From positions 186,001-250,000 of the forward strand of contig NZ_SPQT01000002.1 of the NCBI RefSeq assembly GCF_004571025.1: a stretch of DNA of 64,000 nucleotides, in the 5' to 3' direction. The position numbers and the translations under genes were made by a program. The first letter of the stretch is position 1. Every line of letters starts with the position of its first letter. This stretch comes from Bradyrhizobium niftali. GTDB taxonomy: Bacteria > Pseudomonadota > Alphaproteobacteria > Rhizobiales > Xanthobacteraceae. Shown here one piece after another: positions 43,024 through 52,202 of the stretch. Under the pieces are notes generated by a model. The model searched no databases, was not told the origin of the DNA, and worked only from the letters and a program-made list of their open reading frames with translations.

Positions 43024-43764
43024 TCAGACCACGCCGCCATTGGCGCGGATGACCTGGCCGTTGATCCAGCCGCTGTCGCGAGCGGTGAGGAAGGCGACGA
43101 TTGCAGCGATGTCGTCGGGCTGGCCGAGGCGGCCGAACGGGTTCATGGCGGCAATGGCGCGCACCTGCTGCTCGCTCTTGCCCTCGAGGAAGAGCCGGGT
43201 CTCGACCGGCCCGGGCGCCACCGCGTTGACGGCGATGCGCCGGCTGCCGAGCTCCTTGGCGAGGATATGCGTCATGGCCTCGACCGCCGCCTTGGTCGCG
43301 GCGTAGACGCCGTAGCCGGGTTGGTAGAGACCGACCACGCTGGAGGAAAAGCTGACGATGCGGCCGCCGTCGCGCAGCCGCCGCGCCGCCTCGCGCAAGG
43401 ACCGGAACACGCTTCCGAGATTGATCGCTGTCTGCCGCGCGAACGCTTCATCGGTCACCTCGGCGAGCGGTCCGAGCTCCATGACGCCGGCATTGTTGAC
43501 GAGGATGTCAACGCCGCCGAAGGCATGCTCGGCCGCATCGAACAGCCGCGAAGGGGTTGCCGGATCGGCGAGGTCGGCCTGCACGGCGATGGCGTGTCCG
43601 CCGGCGGCCTCGATCTCGGCGACGAGCGCGTCGGCAGCCGCGCGGCCGCTGGCATAGTTGATCGCGACCGCAATTCCGTCATGTGCCAGCCGGCGGGCGA
43701 TCGCTGCGCCGATGCCGCGGGAGCCGCCGGTCACGACGGCTGCGCGCTGATGTTGGTGGGTCAT
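43024..43764 (-). CDS. SDR family oxidoreductase
   Basis: 246 residues, classical SDR with all motifs: TGGSRGIGAAIARRLA, NNAGVME, SFSSSVVG, YAATK (YxxxK), PGPVETRLF, and INGQVIRANGGVV. Resembles 3-oxoacyl-ACP reductase-like enzymes. Divergent from a LysR gene 104 bases away, its likely regulator, and upstream of the tautomerase. Confidence 0.9.
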   Translation of the reverse strand: MTHQHQRAAVVTGGSRGIGAAIARRLAHDGIAVAINYASGRAAADALVAEIEAAGGHAIAVQADLADPATPSRLFDAAEHAFGGVDILVNNAGVMELGPLAEVTDEAFARQTAINLGSVFRSLREAARRLRDGGRIVSFSSSVVGLYQPGYGVYAATKAAVEAMTHILAKELGSRRIAVNAVAPGPVETRLFLEGKSEQQVRAIAAMNPFGRLGQPDDIAAIVAFLTARDSGWINGQVIRANGGVV

Positions 43765-43868
43765 GGCAGGTCTCCTCGTTGTCTTCGGCCGGAGATTTAG
43801 CTGATCGCCGTGGCCGGATAATCGCCCGAGACTTGCCATCACTTGTCGGTTGTGGTGAACAATCGGCC

Positions 43869-44762
43869 ATGGACCGATTTGACGCCATGCGTCTGTTCGT
43901 TCGCCTCGTCGAGCGGCAGAGTTTTACGGCCGCGGCCGCCGATCTCGGCATTCCCCGCTCCACGGCGAGCGAGGTCTTGCGCGGCCTCGAGGCGCGTCTC
44001 GGTGCGCGCCTGCTCGAACGGACGACGCGGCACGTTACGCCGACGCTCGACGGCGAGGATTATTACCGCCGCTGCGTCGCGATCCTGGCCGAGGTCGAGG
44101 AGGCGGAAACCGCGATGCGCGATGCGCGGCCGCGCGGCCTGCTCCGCATCGACGCCCATCCCTTGCTGACCCGGACCTTCATCCTGCCGCACCTGCCGGC
44201 ATTCCTGGCGCGCTATCCGCAACTCGAATTGCAGATCGGGCAGGGCGACCGCCTGGTCGATCTCGTGCGCGAAGGCATCGATTGCGTGATCCGGTCGGGC
44301 GAGCCGGAGGATAGCGGGATGATCCTGCGCCGCCTCGGCACGATCGCGGAAATCACGGTGGCGAGCCCCGCCTATCTCGCCAGCCACGGCATGCCCGCGA
44401 CGCCGGATGCGCTCGACGGCCATCAGATGGTCGCCTTCGTCTCCTCGCGCACCGGCGATGTGCTGCCGCTGGAATTTTCCGTCGCCGGCGCGCTGCGTCA
44501 CGTCGTGCTGCCGAGCCGGGTTCGCGTCAACAATTCCGACACCATGGCCGATCTCGCGCGGCTCGGCTTCGGCCTCGCCCAGGCCCCTCGCTATCGCTTC
44601 GCAGATGATCTCGCCAGCGGCGCGCTGGTCGAGGTGCTCGCCGACCATCCGCCGTCGCCGACACCGCTCTCCGCGCTGTACCTGCAAAACCGCCAGCCCG
44701 CGCTGCGTCTGCGTGTCTTCCTCGACTGGATATCGGGCATTTTTGCCGAGGCGAAGCTGTGA
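43869..44762 (+). CDS. LysR family transcriptional regulator
   Basis: 297 residues. N-terminal helix-turn-helix (FVRLVERQSFTAAAADLGIP, RSTASEVLRGLEARLGARLL), then the effector domain (GLLRIDAHPLLTRTFILPHL). Start ATG 43869 (MDRFDAMRLF). Divergent from the SDR-tautomerase operon, which it probably regulates. Confidence 0.9.
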   Translation: MDRFDAMRLFVRLVERQSFTAAAADLGIPRSTASEVLRGLEARLGARLLERTTRHVTPTLDGEDYYRRCVAILAEVEEAETAMRDARPRGLLRIDAHPLLTRTFILPHLPAFLARYPQLELQIGQGDRLVDLVREGIDCVIRSGEPEDSGMILRRLGTIAEITVASPAYLASHGMPATPDALDGHQMVAFVSSRTGDVLPLEFSVAGALRHVVLPSRVRVNNSDTMADLARLGFGLAQAPRYRFADDLASGALVEVLADHPPSPTPLSALYLQNRQPALRLRVFLDWISGIFAEAKL

Positions 44763-44773
44763 TGTAACTCGTC

Positions 44774-44854
44774 GCCCGGATGGAGCGAAGCGCAATCCGG
44801 GGTCTCTGCATCCGCGTAGATGGAATCCCGGATTACGCTTCGCTCCATCCGGGC
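44774..44854. repeat. palindromic intergenic element
   Basis: GCCCGGATGGAGCGAAGCG at 44774-44792 is repeated in reverse as CGCTTCGCTCCATCCGGGC at 44836-44854, with further pairing inside (AATCCGGG/CCCGGATT). This is a BIME-like element of the type dispersed in Bradyrhizobium intergenic regions; it would fold into a long hairpin. Confidence 0.75.
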
Positions 44855-44999
44855 TACAAGAGCTTGCGTTTCCCGACGGGCAAAACACACAAAAAACAGG
44901 TCAATCCGCTCAAGCAAAAATATTCCACTTTACCGAAATTCGGCTTTGGCGTAGTCATGCGCCACCTCATCCCGGTCAGAGGGGCGTATCGCGATCGTC

Positions 45000-45540
45000 A
45001 CGACATGCGGGGTGAGCGGCGGTGGACGCTAGTCACATCGGCGCGATAGGCATCGCAGGGCGGGCAACCGTGAGCGAAACCCATTGCGCACACGACCGGT
45101 GTGATCAGCGTACGGCAAAACCGTGTCGTCCTGGCGCCCGGGGTCTGTGCGCCAAGTCTTGCGGTGATGTGGCGGCCCGACCGGGCACGCGCATCAGCGA
45201 TCGGCAAGGCGACGGGGGCAATAGTGCATCGCTCCCCGGGGAGAACTCGGCATAAGCCGTCAAACCACTGCGCAGGGAAGGCCGTGTGTTGAGCTTCACC
45301 TGTATGCCGCTGTGCAGATTTTTGTTGCCACCTTTCGCACAGTGGACCGTGGGTGCCCGGCCGGCACCCGGTCTTCCCTGCGCCCTCTGACATCGGAGGG
45401 TGTCGCGACGAAGCAAAGCTCGGGCGAGATGAGCCGCGAGGATGCGAAGGTGTGTCTGCGCGTTCAGATGCGAGTTGAGCAAGCGCGACGCTGGCCCTTG
45501 CTCCGTCATTGCCTCGCTTCGCTCGCAATGACGATGTAAG
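45000..45540. repeat. probable multi-copy Bradyrhizobium intergenic sequence
   Basis: About 540 bases with no real gene. All six frames give short arginine/proline-rich translations that I recognise as spurious predicted proteins repeated in many Bradyrhizobium genomes (for example CDQRTAKPCRPGARGLCAKS). It ends in CTTCGCTCGCAATGACG, the same signature as the palindromic element at 47484. Limits are approximate. Confidence 0.6.
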
Positions 45541-45566
45541 TCGAGCTGCGCGCCACATTCTCAAGT

Positions 45567-45672
45567 GTCATCGCCCGACTTGGTCGGGCGATCCAGTATC
45601 CAGAGACAGCAGTGAGCTGACCGAGAGGCCGCGGCGTACTGGATGCCCCGGTCAAGCCGGGGCATGACAGCG
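45567..45672. repeat. intergenic element with nested hairpins
   Basis: A hairpin CGCCCGACTTGGTCGGGCG near 45572 and another CCCCGGTCAAGCCGGGG near 45647, with outer pairing between GATCCAGTA and TACTGGATG. This GGCGATCCAGTA...GGGGCATGACA pattern is a recurrent element in Bradyrhizobium and Rhodopseudomonas intergenic DNA. Confidence 0.65.
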
Positions 45673-45791
45673 GAGTATTGAAGACGCACTGCACATCACA
45701 GACCACGCCGCATTGTGAGTTGTGCCTGCGCCGCAGACCGCTACCATGCGCGCGCCCGGAACACGGGACCAGAACAGCGAGCGGAGGCGAC

Positions 45792-47456
45792 ATGAGCGGG
45801 CAGGAACGCAAGGTGAAGGGATCGGACCTGTTTGTTGCGGCGCTGGAGAATGAAGGCGTCGACCGCATTTTCGGTGTTCCCGGCGAGGAAAATCTCGATC
45901 TCGTGGAATCGCTCCGCACCTCCAAGATCGAGCTGATCCTGACCCGCCACGAGCAGGCGGCCGCCTTCATGGCCGCCACCCATGGCCGGCTGACCGGCAA
46001 GCCCGGCGTCTGTCTCTCGACGCTCGGCCCCGGGGCACTCAATCTGTCCACGGGGGCGGCCTATGCGCATCTCGGCGCGATGCCGATGATCCTGATCACC
46101 GGTCAGAAGCCGATCATGAGCAGCCGGCAGGCGCGTTTCCAGATCGTGGACGTGGTCGCGACCATGAAGCCGCTGACAAAGCTGTCGCGGCAGATCATCA
46201 GCGCCTCCAGCATCCCGACCGTGGTGCGCGATGCCTTTCGCGTGGCGATGGAGGAGCGGCCGGGGCCGGTGCATCTCGAACTGCCCGAGGACATCGCGGG
46301 CGACGAAGTGCCCGCCGTTCCCGTGATCCCGGTCCATCCGATTGAAATTCCGGTCGCCCACCGCGCCGCGCTCGATCGAGCGGCCGAGATGATTCTTGCG
46401 GCAAGGCATCCGCTGGTGATGATGGGCGCTGCGACCAGCCGGCCACGATCGACCCACGGTATCGCGAGCTTCGTGCGGCGAACCGGCATTCCCTTTTTCA
46501 CCACGCAGATGGGGAAGGGCACCGTGCCCGGCGGCACCAATCTCTATATGGGCACCGCGGCGCTGTCCGAGCGCGACTATGTCCATGACGCGATCGACGC
46601 CGCCGATCTGATCGTGGCGATCGGTCACGACCCGATCGAGAAGCCGCCCTTCATCATGGGGCCGTCGGGCCCGAAGGTGATTCACGTCAGCTACACGTCG
46701 GCCAGCGTCGAGCAGGTCTATTTCCCGGATGCCGAGGTCGTCGGCGATGTCGGCCCGAGCCTGGAGCTGCTGGCGGACCGCCTCGAAGGCAGGCTGCCGC
46801 AGGCGACGGCGCTCCTGCCATTGCGCGAAAAGATCCTCGCGCATATCGCCGACCGCGCCACCGAGGCGGGCTGGCCGCCGACGCCGCAGCGGATCGTGCA
46901 CGACATTCGCCAGGTGATCCCGGAGAACGGCATCGTCGCGCTCGACAACGGCATGTACAAGATCTGGTTCGCGCGCAACTACCGCACCCGCGTCGCCAAC
47001 ACGCTGCTGCTGGACAACGCGCTGGCGACGATGGGCGCCGGCCTGCCGTCGGCGATGATGGCGGCGATGCTCTTTCCCGACCGCCGCGTGCTCGCGGTCG
47101 CCGGCGACGGCGGCTTCATGATGAACAGCCAGGAGATGGAAACCGCCGTCCGCCTCAAGCTCAACCTGGTCGTGCTGGTGCTGGAGGACAACGCCTACGG
47201 CATGATCCGCTGGAAGCAGGCCGTCGATCATTTCGCCGATTTCGGCATGACCTTTGGCAATCCCGATTTCGTCCTCTACGCGAAGGCCTACGGCGCCAAG
47301 GGCCATCGTATCGCGAGCATCGACAGCTTCGGCCCGACGCTGGATGCCGCGTTCAGGGAAGGCGGCGTGCACCTGGTCTCGATCCCGATCGACTATTCGG
47401 AGAACGTGCGGGTGCTGGTGGACGAACTGCGGGCTCGCGAGAAGTCGAAGGCGTGA
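45792..47456 (+). CDS. acetolactate synthase large subunit-like thiamine diphosphate enzyme
   Basis: 554 residues from ATG 45792. TPP enzyme: the catalytic Glu in RHEQAAAFMAATHGRLTGKP (about 57), the central domain, and the TPP motif GDGGFMMNSQ...LVLEDNAYG (about 438-465). Length and layout match acetolactate synthase (pyruvate to acetolactate). No small regulatory subunit gene is adjacent, so it may be a catabolic type or an enzyme with another 2-keto acid substrate. GGAGGCGAC upstream. Confidence 0.85.
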   Translation: MSGQERKVKGSDLFVAALENEGVDRIFGVPGEENLDLVESLRTSKIELILTRHEQAAAFMAATHGRLTGKPGVCLSTLGPGALNLSTGAAYAHLGAMPMILITGQKPIMSSRQARFQIVDVVATMKPLTKLSRQIISASSIPTVVRDAFRVAMEERPGPVHLELPEDIAGDEVPAVPVIPVHPIEIPVAHRAALDRAAEMILAARHPLVMMGAATSRPRSTHGIASFVRRTGIPFFTTQMGKGTVPGGTNLYMGTAALSERDYVHDAIDAADLIVAIGHDPIEKPPFIMGPSGPKVIHVSYTSASVEQVYFPDAEVVGDVGPSLELLADRLEGRLPQATALLPLREKILAHIADRATEAGWPPTPQRIVHDIRQVIPENGIVALDNGMYKIWFARNYRTRVANTLLLDNALATMGAGLPSAMMAAMLFPDRRVLAVAGDGGFMMNSQEMETAVRLKLNLVVLVLEDNAYGMIRWKQAVDHFADFGMTFGNPDFVLYAKAYGAKGHRIASIDSFGPTLDAAFREGGVHLVSIPIDYSENVRVLVDELRAREKSKA

Positions 47457-47483
47457 TGTGATGGGACGTAGCGATTTCCACGT

Positions 47484-47563
47484 CGTCATTGCGAGCGCAG
47501 CGAAGCAATCCAGGGTCTTACCGCGGCGGCAGTCTGGATTGCTTCGCTGCGCTCGCAATGACG
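47484..47563. repeat. palindromic element with perfect 30-bp arms
   Basis: The left arm (47484-47513, CGTCATTGCGAGCGCAGCGA...) is the exact reverse complement of the right arm (47534-47563). It follows the TPP enzyme gene by 27 bases and would form a strong hairpin, so it may also protect or end that transcript. The TCATTGCGAGCG signature is common in Bradyrhizobium. Confidence 0.85.
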
Positions 47564-47665
47564 GAGTGTGTAGCGAGGGCTTGGCCCGAATAGGTCTACC
47601 GTACTTGTGTCGCCATCGCTGATCGCCGACACTCTCAACCATCCAACCAACCACAGGAATATGAA

Positions 47666-48013
47666 ATGACTCGCGTTCGTTGTGTCACCGAGATGGGCAT
47701 GGGCGTCGACGTCCACGGCAGGGACGCCACCAAGGCGGCGAAGCGGGCGGTGTCGGATGCTATCAGGCATTCGAGCCTCGGTTTCTTCCGGATGATCGGC
47801 AAGACCGCGAACGACATGTTCGTCGATGTCACGATCGGGGTGCCCAATCCTGAGGCGGTGGACAAGGAAGCCGTTGCGAAGGAGCTGCCCTACGGCACCG
47901 TGACCGTGACTGCGGTCAAGGGCGGGCTGGAGATTCCCTCGGCTACGGAAGTGGCCAACGACCCCATCCTCATCGCCAATGCGGCCGTCATCGTCAGCTT
48001 CGACAAGGATTAG
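47666..48013 (+). CDS. Lin0512 family protein
   Basis: 115 residues: MTRVRCVTEMGMGVDVHGRD, TKAAKRAVSDAIRHSSLGF and FVDVTIGVP match the Lin0512 family (ring-forming YjbQ-unrelated, function unknown). No signal peptide. ATG with AGGAATATGA upstream. It ends 4 bases before the GNAT gene, so they are one operon. Confidence 0.8.
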   Translation: MTRVRCVTEMGMGVDVHGRDATKAAKRAVSDAIRHSSLGFFRMIGKTANDMFVDVTIGVPNPEAVDKEAVAKELPYGTVTVTAVKGGLEIPSATEVANDPILIANAAVIVSFDKD

Positions 48014-48017
48014 GCCG

Positions 48018-48710
48018 GTGTCCGACAGCGATGAGGCGCTGCTGGATCGCCCGATCTGGAGCGCGCTGACAACGAGCCAGAAGCATCTGGCGCAGGGCGG
48101 CCCGCGAGCGCTGCGCTATCCCGTGGACATGACGCCGTTTGCCGACATGGCCGACATGTCCCCGGCAAGCTTTGCTGCGCTCCGTGATCTCCTGTCGGGC
48201 TCGCAGGTTGCCGCGCTGTTCACGCCGGAGCCGGTCGAAATGCCCGCGGGCTTCAAGGTCGTGCTCGCCGAGACCGGCGAGCAGATGATCGGCTCGCCTG
48301 CCGACAGTCCGCTCCGCGATGCCGAGATCGTCACATTGGGCGCCGGCGACGTCCCCGCCATGATGGCGCTGACGGAGCTGACCAAGCCCGGGCCATTCGC
48401 GCTGCGCACCCACGAGCTCGGCACGTTCCTCGGCATCCGCTCCGGCGGCGAACTGGTCGCGATGACGGGCGAGCGGATGAAGCCGGGAAAGTTCGTCGAG
48501 ATGACGGCCGTCTGCGTGCATCCGGAATACCGTGGGCGTGGCTACGCGCAGGCGCTGCTCGCGGCGGTCGCGCGCCGGATCGAGGCGCGCGGCGAAATTC
48601 CGTTCCTGCACGTGTTTTCCGGCAACGCGTCCGCGATCGCGCTGTACCAGCGACAGGGCATGCGGATTCGGCGGCGCCTGTACGTCACTGCGTTCATGAA
48701 GGAGGGATAG
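48018..48710 (+). CDS. GNAT family N-acetyltransferase (FR47-like)
   Basis: 230 residues, GTG start. The N-terminal half is a degenerate GNAT-like fold; the C-terminal half has TAVCVHPEYRGRGYAQALLAAVARR, the acetyl-CoA loop, and FLHVFSGNASAIALYQRQGM. It is cotranscribed with the Lin0512 gene. Substrate unknown. Confidence 0.85.
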   Translation: MSDSDEALLDRPIWSALTTSQKHLAQGGPRALRYPVDMTPFADMADMSPASFAALRDLLSGSQVAALFTPEPVEMPAGFKVVLAETGEQMIGSPADSPLRDAEIVTLGAGDVPAMMALTELTKPGPFALRTHELGTFLGIRSGGELVAMTGERMKPGKFVEMTAVCVHPEYRGRGYAQALLAAVARRIEARGEIPFLHVFSGNASAIALYQRQGMRIRRRLYVTAFMKEG

Positions 48711-48784
48711 GCTCCCTCAGGTGCCGCCCTTCATTTCCTTCGAATTCACGCTATATCCGTCCGAACCACAATTGGGGGAAACAC

Positions 48785-49969
48785 ATGGACGCCAGGACAA
48801 CCGATTTTTCCGCCGTACGGACGGCGATGCAGCGCTACGTCGATCAGGAGATCATCCCCGGCGTGTCCTGGGCGGTGCTGCGCGGCGGCGAGGTCGTCGA
48901 CCAGCAATGCGTCGGCTTCGCTGATCGCGAGGCCAACACCGCGCTGCGGCCCGACCACATCTTCCGCGCGTTTTCGAATACCAAGATCTTCATCACGTGC
49001 TCGATCATGCTTCTGGTGGAAGAGGGCCGCATCGGGCTTGACGACGTTGTCGAAAAATTCCTGCCGCAGCTCGGTAACCGCAAGGTGCTGAAGCAGGGCG
49101 CGTCGAGTCTTGCCGATGTCGAGCCGGCGAAGGGGTCGGTCACGATCCGCCAGCTCCTGACCCACACCTCCGGCCTCAGCTATGGCATCTTCGATCCCGG
49201 CACGGTGCTGTTCAGGGGTTACAACGAGGCGCGCGTGCTCAATCCGCTGACGCCGCTGACCGACATGATCGACCAGCTCGCCGATCTGCCGCTGTCCTAT
49301 CATCCCGGCAACGGCTGGGAATATTCAGTGGCGACCGACGTGCTTGGCCGCGTCGTCGAGGTCGTCTCCGGAAAATCCCTCGATGCCTTCCTCAAGGCGC
49401 GCATTTTCGATCCGCTCGGCATGACCGACACCGGATTTTACGTGCCCGAAGCGCAGCAGGGCAGGCTGGTCGCGCTCTACACCGGCGCTGACGTGCTCGA
49501 CCCGATGAAGCCCGGCCTGACGCGGGCCGACAATCTGCCTTATCCGCAAGCCTATCGCCGTCCGTTCCCGCGGCTCTCGGGCGGCGGCGGTCTGATCTCG
49601 ACGCTGCCGGACATGCTCGCGCTGGTGCGCGCATTGGTGCCCGGGTCGGATACGCTGCTGAAGCCGGAGACGCTGCGGCAGATGATGACGAACCAGCTGC
49701 CCGCAGGGCAGACCATCCGTTTCGCCAATCTCGGGCCGATACCCGGCAAGGGGTTCGGCCTCGGCGGCGCCGTCACCTTCGCGCCGACGCCCGTCGATCC
49801 CCCGAATTCCACCGGCGAATTCCAGTGGGGCGGGCTTGCCGGCACCCATTGGTGGATCTGCCCGCGGGCCAATACCGCGGGCGTCCTGATGGCCCAGCGC
49901 CACATGGGTTTCTGGAATCCGTTCTTTTTCGACTTCAAGCGCCTGGCCTACCAGGCGGTCGGAGGCTGA
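48785..49969 (+). CDS. serine hydrolase of the class C beta-lactamase family
   Basis: 394 residues, no signal peptide. SxxK motif SNTK at about 62 (FRAFSNTKIFITC), Tyr motif in WEYSVATDVLGRVVE at about 180, and late GGLAGTHWWICPR in the place of the KTG/HxG box. Such cytoplasmic esterases hydrolyse short-chain esters or lactones. ATG with GGGGGAAAC upstream. It is not close in sequence to the hydrolase at 23723. Confidence 0.87.
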   Translation: MDARTTDFSAVRTAMQRYVDQEIIPGVSWAVLRGGEVVDQQCVGFADREANTALRPDHIFRAFSNTKIFITCSIMLLVEEGRIGLDDVVEKFLPQLGNRKVLKQGASSLADVEPAKGSVTIRQLLTHTSGLSYGIFDPGTVLFRGYNEARVLNPLTPLTDMIDQLADLPLSYHPGNGWEYSVATDVLGRVVEVVSGKSLDAFLKARIFDPLGMTDTGFYVPEAQQGRLVALYTGADVLDPMKPGLTRADNLPYPQAYRRPFPRLSGGGGLISTLPDMLALVRALVPGSDTLLKPETLRQMMTNQLPAGQTIRFANLGPIPGKGFGLGGAVTFAPTPVDPPNSTGEFQWGGLAGTHWWICPRANTAGVLMAQRHMGFWNPFFFDFKRLAYQAVGG

Positions 49970-50061
49970 TCGCAAAAAAATTGCAAGCCTTCGCGAATCC
50001 TTTTCGCCCGTCGCGTCCTCCTTGTCGTCGAGGCATTCCGCCTCGGCTCGTGTCGGAGGAT

Positions 50062-50274
50062 GTGTTGGGATTTTACAGGAAGAATATCGGTGGCCTGCAT
50101 CAGGCGGTGCGGGTGGTGCTCGGACTTGCGGTCGCGATTGCCGGGTTCGCGTATCTGTCCGGGCTTGCGGCGTGGCTGGTCGCGCTCGGCGGCGCAGCCA
50201 TCGCGCTGACCGGCCTCGTCGGCTACTGCCCGATGTGCGCGATGGCCGGGATCGGACGAGGAGGCGTGTCGTGA
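50062..50274 (+). CDS. YgaP-like DUF2892 membrane protein
   Basis: 70 residues from GTG 50062 with GGAGGA upstream. FYRKNIGGLHQAVRVVLGLA, two hydrophobic segments, and CPMCAMAGIG at the end; matches the DUF2892 inner-membrane family. Its stop overlaps the GTG of the sigma factor gene, so the two are translationally coupled. The CPMC cysteines could be redox-active. Confidence 0.75.
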   Translation: MLGFYRKNIGGLHQAVRVVLGLAVAIAGFAYLSGLAAWLVALGGAAIALTGLVGYCPMCAMAGIGRGGVS

Positions 50275-50792
50275 GTGCGGCTGCGTTCCCGCCCAACCTG
50301 TTCGAGGCAGCGCGGCTCGGCGATCCCGAAGCGATCGCGTCGCTGCTCGCGACGGCGCAGCCGGATATCCGCCGCTACGCGCGCGCGACCTGCCGCAGCT
50401 CGGCGGATGCCGAGGACGCGGCGCAGGAGGCGCTCTGGATCCTGTTCCGCCATGTCGGCACGATCCGCTCGCTGCTGGCGCTGTCCGCCTGGCTGTTCAG
50501 CGTGGTCCGCCGCGAATGCCTGCGGCTCGCGCGCAAGGCCGGCCTAATGCCGGCCATCGATGCGAGCGACGCGGAGGCCGCAATGCTGTCGCGGCCCGAG
50601 GCCGATCTGCGGCTCGACGTGGCCGCGGCCTTCGAGGCGCTGCCGCTGCAGTATCGCGACGTCGCGCTGATGCGCGACGTCAAGGAAATGACCATCGACG
50701 AAATCGCCGTCGCACTCGGCGCGTCCAGACAGACCGTCAAGGCACGCCTGCATCGCGCCCGCGCATTGATGCGCGAATACCTGACGAGGTGA
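50271..50792 (+). CDS. ECF-type RNA polymerase sigma factor
   Basis: 173 residues: region 2 (RSSADAEDAAQEALWILFRH, SLLALSAWLFSVVRRECLRLA) and region 4 (LPLQYRDVALMRDVKEMTID, EIAVALGASRQTVKARLHRA). GTG start overlapping the DUF2892 stop. No anti-sigma gene is adjacent; the flanking partners are a DUF2892 membrane protein and an AhpD-like protein, which suggests redox control. Confidence 0.88.
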   Translation: MSAAAFPPNLFEAARLGDPEAIASLLATAQPDIRRYARATCRSSADAEDAAQEALWILFRHVGTIRSLLALSAWLFSVVRRECLRLARKAGLMPAIDASDAEAAMLSRPEADLRLDVAAAFEALPLQYRDVALMRDVKEMTIDEIAVALGASRQTVKARLHRARALMREYLTR

Positions 50793-50795
50793 GAC

Positions 50796-51143
50796 ATGAC
50801 CGATTATCAAACCCCCGATGACCTGAAATCTGTCCCGGCCTTCGTCGCGCTCGCGCCGGTCGAAGCCAACGCCTTCCTCGCCTTCAATCATGCCGTCGAG
50901 CGCAAGGACGGCTTGATCCCGCCGAAATATCGCGAGCTGATCTCGCTCGCGGTCGCGCTCACCACGCAATGCGCCTATTGCCTCGACGTGCATACGGCAC
51001 AGGCGGCGAAGGCCGGCGCGACGCGCGAGGAGGTCGCGGAAGCTGCGTTGATCGCAGCCGCGGTCCGCGCCGGCGGCACGCTCGGCCATGCGCTGTTGGC
51101 CCAGCGCCTGTTCGAGCGGCATCGAGGTGAAACCACGGGATGA
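50796..51143 (+). CDS. carboxymuconolactone decarboxylase / AhpD-like protein
   Basis: 115 residues with the AhpD-type redox motif CAYCLDVHT in TTQCAYCLDVHTAQAAKAGA. The CxxC plus His is the peroxidase-supporting site of AhpD-like proteins. It begins 3 bases after the sigma factor stop. Likely a reductant of peroxides or part of a redox sensing loop for the sigma factor. Confidence 0.87.
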   Translation: MTDYQTPDDLKSVPAFVALAPVEANAFLAFNHAVERKDGLIPPKYRELISLAVALTTQCAYCLDVHTAQAAKAGATREEVAEAALIAAAVRAGGTLGHALLAQRLFERHRGETTG

Positions 51144-51170
51144 ACGCGCATCGGAGGCTCGGTCGTACGC

Positions 51171-51836
51171 GTGAATAACTATCTCGGCCTCGACGGATTT
51201 CGCTACGGCTGGGTCGCGGCCTGGATCGACGAGCACGGCGATCACGGCTTCGACTATTCGCCGGGGCTGACGCGCTTGCTCGCGGTGCCGCATGCGCGCG
51301 CGATGATCGACATGCCGATTGGATTGAATCCCAGCGGTTATCGAACGTGCGACTTGCGCGCCCGCGAACTGGTTGGCCCCGCCGTGTTTCTCGGCGCGCG
51401 CCGGGACCTCTGGAGATTTCCCGACATGGCAGCAGCCAATCGTCACTACTGGGAGCACGAAGGCAAGGGCAGGGGCGTGTCGGCGCAGCTCTGGAACATC
51501 AGGGACAAGATCAGGGAGGTCGACGAGATCATGACGCCGGCGCGGCAAGCCACGATCGGCGAAGCGCATCCGGAGTTGATTTTCTGGAATCTCGCCGGCC
51601 ACGTGCGGCCCGAGAGCAAGGCGTCAGCGCGAGGCCGCGAACAACGCATCGCGCTGCTTGAGCAACGCGGCTTCACACGCTTGCGAAAGTGGCTGACGCA
51701 GCGTCACGGCACCGGTATCGGCCGCGACGATCTCATCGACGCGTGCGCCTGCGCGGTCGCGGCGCGCGACAGCACGGAGTCGGTCGGCGACGGCGAGATC
51801 GATCCGCGCGGATTGCGAATGGAGATCAACTATTGA
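51171..51836 (+). CDS. DUF429 family protein
   Basis: 221 residues, GTG start. LGLDGFRYGWVAAWID, MIDMPIGLNPSGYRTCDLRAR, IGEAHPELIFWNL and RDDLIDACACAVAAR match DUF429, predicted to have an RNase H-like fold. The conserved Asp/Glu residues of the fold are present. Function unknown. Confidence 0.78.
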   Translation: MNNYLGLDGFRYGWVAAWIDEHGDHGFDYSPGLTRLLAVPHARAMIDMPIGLNPSGYRTCDLRARELVGPAVFLGARRDLWRFPDMAAANRHYWEHEGKGRGVSAQLWNIRDKIREVDEIMTPARQATIGEAHPELIFWNLAGHVRPESKASARGREQRIALLEQRGFTRLRKWLTQRHGTGIGRDDLIDACACAVAARDSTESVGDGEIDPRGLRMEINY

Positions 51837-51953
51837 GGCGACCGGCCGCCAAGGCGAATTCGGGAAAAAGCGGCAATTTATTTGACAGATATAGGAACTG
51901 CGGGTGGTTGGCCCGCGTTCCCCGTGCGAAGAGACTACAGAGATGCTCGTGCG

Positions 51954-52097
51954 ATGAATGATACCAGTCAATTCGCGACCGCGCTGCTCGCGCTCGTTTT
52001 CATCGGAGCCCTGCTCGTCACCGGGCAGCTCTTCGTCAAGCAACGTGCGCAGCGCGACATCGCGTATGCGACAAGTCACTTGCTGCCGCGGCTGTGA
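51954..52097 (+). CDS. small membrane protein
   Basis: 47 residues from ATG 51954: a single hydrophobic segment (FATALLALVFIGALLVTGQL) and a short basic tail. No domain recognised. Confidence is limited by size; the hydrophobic pattern and the clean start favour a real gene. Confidence 0.45.
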   Translation: MNDTSQFATALLALVFIGALLVTGQLFVKQRAQRDIAYATSHLLPRL

Positions 52098-52202
52098 TCC
52101 AACTTCTGTGCGAAAAGATCATGTGGTCTCTGCATCGGCCTTGTGCCGTTCGTCCGCTCGCCTAGATTAGGCGACAATCTCACGAACGATGCCGGGGTCC
52201 CG

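Noticed and set aside
45022..45564. Several short open frames in the 45-kb repeat
   Set aside because: They overlap in all frames and look like the spurious proteins predicted from a multi-copy intergenic sequence.
45741..47654. 637-codon frame opposite the TPP enzyme
   Set aside because: Shadow frame with Arg/His-rich translation and no start signal.
50271..51143. ECF41-type sigma factor assignment because of the linked AhpD-like gene
   Set aside because: ECF41 proteins have a C-terminal SnoaL-like domain; this one is 173 residues and lacks it.
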